This document shows, in pieces, positions 61,002-64,000 of a stretch of DNA of 64,000 bases (the stretch's first letter is position 1; the number at the start of each line of letters is the position of its first letter). A model generated the notes under the pieces. The model was not told where the DNA came from. It saw only the letters and a list, made by a program, of their open reading frames with translations, and searched no databases. The position numbers were made by a program, and so were the translations under genes. The DNA comes from Rutidosis leptorrhynchoides (Eukaryota > Streptophyta > Magnoliopsida > Asterales > Asteraceae): NCBI RefSeq assembly GCF_046630445.1, contig NC_092341.1:291132501-291196500 (forward strand). The letters run 5' to 3'.

Positions 61002-61517
61002 TTATGCTCGGGATATAGATTGTGATGTTGAGGTGTGTGATGTTGAGGCTACTAGTGCTGGTGGTACTGTTGGTGTTGCTGGTGGTGGTACTGTTGATGC
61101 CGGTGATGTTGCTGAAGCTGGTACGTTTTGCACCATATTTTCCAAGGCTACAACTCGTGCGCGAAGCTCATTGACTACTTCTACTACACCGGGATGATCG
61201 GTGGTTCGAACGAGCGGATGAATAAGATCTAGGATTGTAGATATTACAAAATTGTTGTGAGCTATTATGGAAATGAGGGTGAAAATGGTGTTTCGGACTG
61301 GTTCGCCGGTAATCGCTTCAGGTTCATCGCTGAGAGGTGAATTCAGTTGATGGAAAGGTTCACCTTCTTCTTGTCTCCATTGATTAAGTTGACTACGAAC
61401 CCATCAGATTAATTGATGATGGCTGATTGGTTGATTCATTCTGGTGACACTGCTTTCAGAGCTCGAGTGAAACTCCATATCGAAATTCGAGGGACTTGAA
61501 CTAGTGGCGAATTCCAT
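61002..61517 (-). pseudogene. Upstream reading frame of element C, one stop
   Basis: 171 codons from 'MEFATSSSPSNFDMEF' at 61517 to TAA at 61002, with one TGA at codon 38 (61404-61406). Ser-rich start, then 'EPFHQLNSPLSDEPEAITGE', a hydrophobic helix ('IFTLISIIAHNNFVISTIL'), a coiled-coil-like stretch ('VVEVVNELRARVVALENMV') and a Thr/Pro/Ala/Ser-rich tail. It sits 395 bases inside the primer binding site, as in elements A and B, and is the only frame kept in this gag-pol-less element. No family recognised. Confidence 0.68.
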
Positions 61518-61911
61518 TTCGTACGATTGAATGAAGGATTTTTCGATATGAAATGACTTTCGGCTATCGGATGGTATTCTAATTACATAGAATACCTATA
61601 TATATATAGAACAAAAGATTTCGTAGATTACAGAGGAATTTACGGAATATATCAGGCAAAGTTTACAGTAACAGATACGCTAAGATATGAATTTTGTCTA
61701 TACACTATTCATGCAATCCAGGCAGTAAGATATGTCTAGATTAAGAATGATAAGCAAGTGACTCCCTAATAATGATAAGCAGGTAATTTTCGACACGAAA
61801 TGATAAGCAAAACTTTTGACATGCAGACACGGTCGAAGTCCAGACCCACTAATGCATCCTAACGACTATCAGTTAGACACACTAATGCAGACTTGGTTCA
61901 CTTAGACCACC

Positions 61912-61923
61912 GCTCTGATACCA
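61912..61923 (-). promoter_or_regulatory. Primer binding site of element C (initiator tRNA-Met)
   Basis: Minus strand TGGTATCAGAGCGG, two bases inside the 5' LTR. Confidence 0.93.
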
Positions 61924-63129
61924 ACTGAAATGCCCCGTTCATACCGAATATAAACGATTCACGATAGTTGATTTCATTGCGAGGTATCTGACCTCTATAT
62001 GATACATTTTACAAACATTGCATTCGTTTTTAAAAGACAAACTTTCATCACATCGAAAGTTGATGGCATGCATACCAATTCATAATATATCCAAACTATA
62101 AATGACTTAATAATATTCTTGTTGAACTCAACGACTCGAATGCAACGTCTTTTGAAATATGCCATGAATGACTCCAAGTAATCTCTTTAAAATGAGCAAA
62201 TGCACAGCGGAAGATTCCTTTAATACCTGAGAATAAACGTGCTTTCAAGTGTCAACTAAAAGGTTGGTGAGTTCATTAGTTTATCATAAACATTCATTTC
62301 CATCATTTTAATAGACCACAAGATTTTTATTTCCATTTCTCATAAAAATACGTCCCATGCATAGAGACAAAAATAATCATTCATATGGATTGAATACCTG
62401 GTAACCGACATTAACAAAATGTATATAAGAATATCCCCTATCATTCCGGGACATACATCGGACATGAAAAACAACATCGAAGTACTAAAGCATCCGGTAC
62501 TTTGGATGGGGTTTGTTAGGCCTGATAGATCTATCTTTAGGATTCGCATCAATTAGGGGTGCACTAATTCTCAAAATTAGTGATGTTCCCTAATTCTTAG
62601 GCTACCAAGAAAAAAGGGGCATATTCGGCTTCGATCATTCAACCATATAATGTAGTTTCGATTACTTATGTCTATTTCGTAAAACAGTTATAAAAGCAGC
62701 GCATGTATTCTCAGTCCCAAAAATATATATTGCAAAAGCATTTAAAAAGGGAGTAACGAAACTCACGATGCAATATTTTGTAGTAAAAATATTCATACGA
62801 TGGAACTGAACAATGCAGGGTTGACCTTGGATTCACGAACCTATATCATTTATATATATTAACACACATAATTGTAGTCAAACAAATTTATATATTATAT
62901 CTTAAATTATATATCTTATATATTTAGTTTGTATACTCAATTAAAATAATTAATATTTAGATAGTTTTATATATATGTGTGATTAGTATTATGTTGAAAA
63001 TTAATAATTTGTTATATGTAAATATTTATATAATTAGTGTTAATACATTTATTCTATAATTTTATGTAATACTAATATATTATGTATCAAATATATTTTT
63101 ATGTATCTAATATTTCTTAGATAAAAAAT

Positions 63130-63130
<1 letters not shown>

Positions 63131-63197
<67 letters not shown>

Positions 63198-63198
63198 G
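63131..63198. repeat. (TAA)n microsatellite, 5' LTR copy
   Basis: Same site as 33061-33136, a few units shorter. Confidence 0.96.
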
Positions 63199-63253
63199 TA
63201 AATAAATAAATAAACAAATAACTACCTCACAGAAGTAGTCCTTAAAAATGCCC

Positions 63254-63470
63254 AAGTCCGGGTTTGAACCCGCGACATCCCGCTAACCGGATAATATCCT
63301 TAACCATTGAGCTACTAGCACGATCTTGGTTTAATCCCCATATTTATTTTATTTAACCCATCTTTCCAGTCTTAACTATATCTTTAACACCCAAAAAAAA
63401 TGTCGCCCCCAAGTCTCGAACCCTAGACCTCTCGTTCATCAACCCAACACCTTAACCATTCGTCTCGTTT
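63254..63470 (-). ncRNA. Tandem tRNA-like modules, 5' LTR copy
   Basis: Same two A-box/B-box pairs as at 33190-33403. The B boxes are unchanged; differences lie elsewhere (ACGTCC to ACATCC, AACCCG to AACCGG). Confidence 0.55.
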
Positions 63471-64000
63471 TATTCTTCTGATATCTTCACAGCCTAAAAC
63501 CAATATAAACCGTTTATAATTGTTCCCTTTTCTCCTTCAAGAACCAAAAACAATTCGCCTGGAATCTCTATAATCATAACAGCAACACAATGAATTATTC
63601 ATTATCACTATTAACTAACATCATACATATCATACATCACAATCAAAATTTTAAAATCATCATCATGTTATTTATTCTATCATCCTCCTACTCATCATCA
63701 CCCTAATATGATATCACGTAAAATTATCATCATCGTGAACTTCATTCATCATCATCTATCATGTATTATTATCATGATTATCATCCTAAACCTTTCATCC
63801 TATACGTCATTCATATTCATCATCATAACCGTCAACATAACCCGATCATCAAATCTATCATCCATAACCCTATCGTCACCCTAAGTACATAATAATCTAC
63901 TCATAACCTCACCCTCCCATCATCAATATCATATCAATAATATGATCATAACCACCGTCCTCATTATATTACTACTCGTAATCTAACTTGTGACATCAAC

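Larger units (their letters stand above)
61926..64000 (-). repeat. 5' LTR of element C, cut by the window edge
   Basis: Starts TGAAATGCCCCG and matches 31834 to about 33935 throughout with scattered differences. The remaining 2.5 kb lie outside. Confidence 0.93.

Overview
The window is nuclear DNA of a flowering plant. It holds large Ty3/Gypsy LTR retrotransposons of the Athila, Tat and Tekay (chromovirus) lineages, plant introns, fragments of plant genes (UBP, RPA1, TGA/DOG1, mTERF), PIF/Harbinger and hAT elements, and long TA and TTA microsatellites. The style of the repeats suggests a eudicot with a repeat-rich genome, possibly Asteraceae, but that is a weak inference. I see no bacterial-type gene, CRISPR array, rRNA gene or functional tRNA gene. 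Most coding potential belongs to transposons. The only long intact gene is the gag-pol of one young Tekay element.

Layout. 1-7527: the 5' two thirds of a decayed Athila element on the minus strand, with its 5' LTR at 5490-7527. It is inserted in the 3' end of a plus-strand LTR element (7528-10736; LTR 8366-10736). 10737-27843: old sequence carrying scattered exons of three unrelated host genes, all on the plus strand: a ubiquitin-specific protease exon, an RPA1 zinc-ribbon exon and a TGA/DOG1-type domain. It also holds 1.7 kb of degenerate telomere-like repeats and ends in a Helitron-like 3' terminus. A complete Tat element (11480-21204, minus strand, target duplication ATAAG) with an intron-containing antisense gene is inserted in it, and a hAT MITE sits inside the DOG1 exon. 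28045-30425: a PIF/Harbinger element with a truncated transposase, itself hit by a second hAT MITE. 30549-31163: a truncated mTERF-like gene.

31834-64000: one very large nest. Element C, a Tekay-like element with LTRs of about 4.6 kb and no gag-pol, received two further Tekay elements in the same LTR and in the same orientation. These are A (34051-46104, target duplication CATAA, intact 1485-residue gag-pol) and B (46541-56784, target duplication GGTAG, broken gag-pol). C runs off the right edge inside its 5' LTR.

Three features of A, B and C may be under-described. First, each carries an extra reading frame between the primer binding site and the gag position, with a coiled-coil-like segment. 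Second, each has a hairpin just before the polypurine tract; its stem is kept in B by a compensatory base change. Third, the LTR of C carries two tandem tRNA-like A-box/B-box modules ending in a (TAA)n tract. All divergence counts were made by eye.
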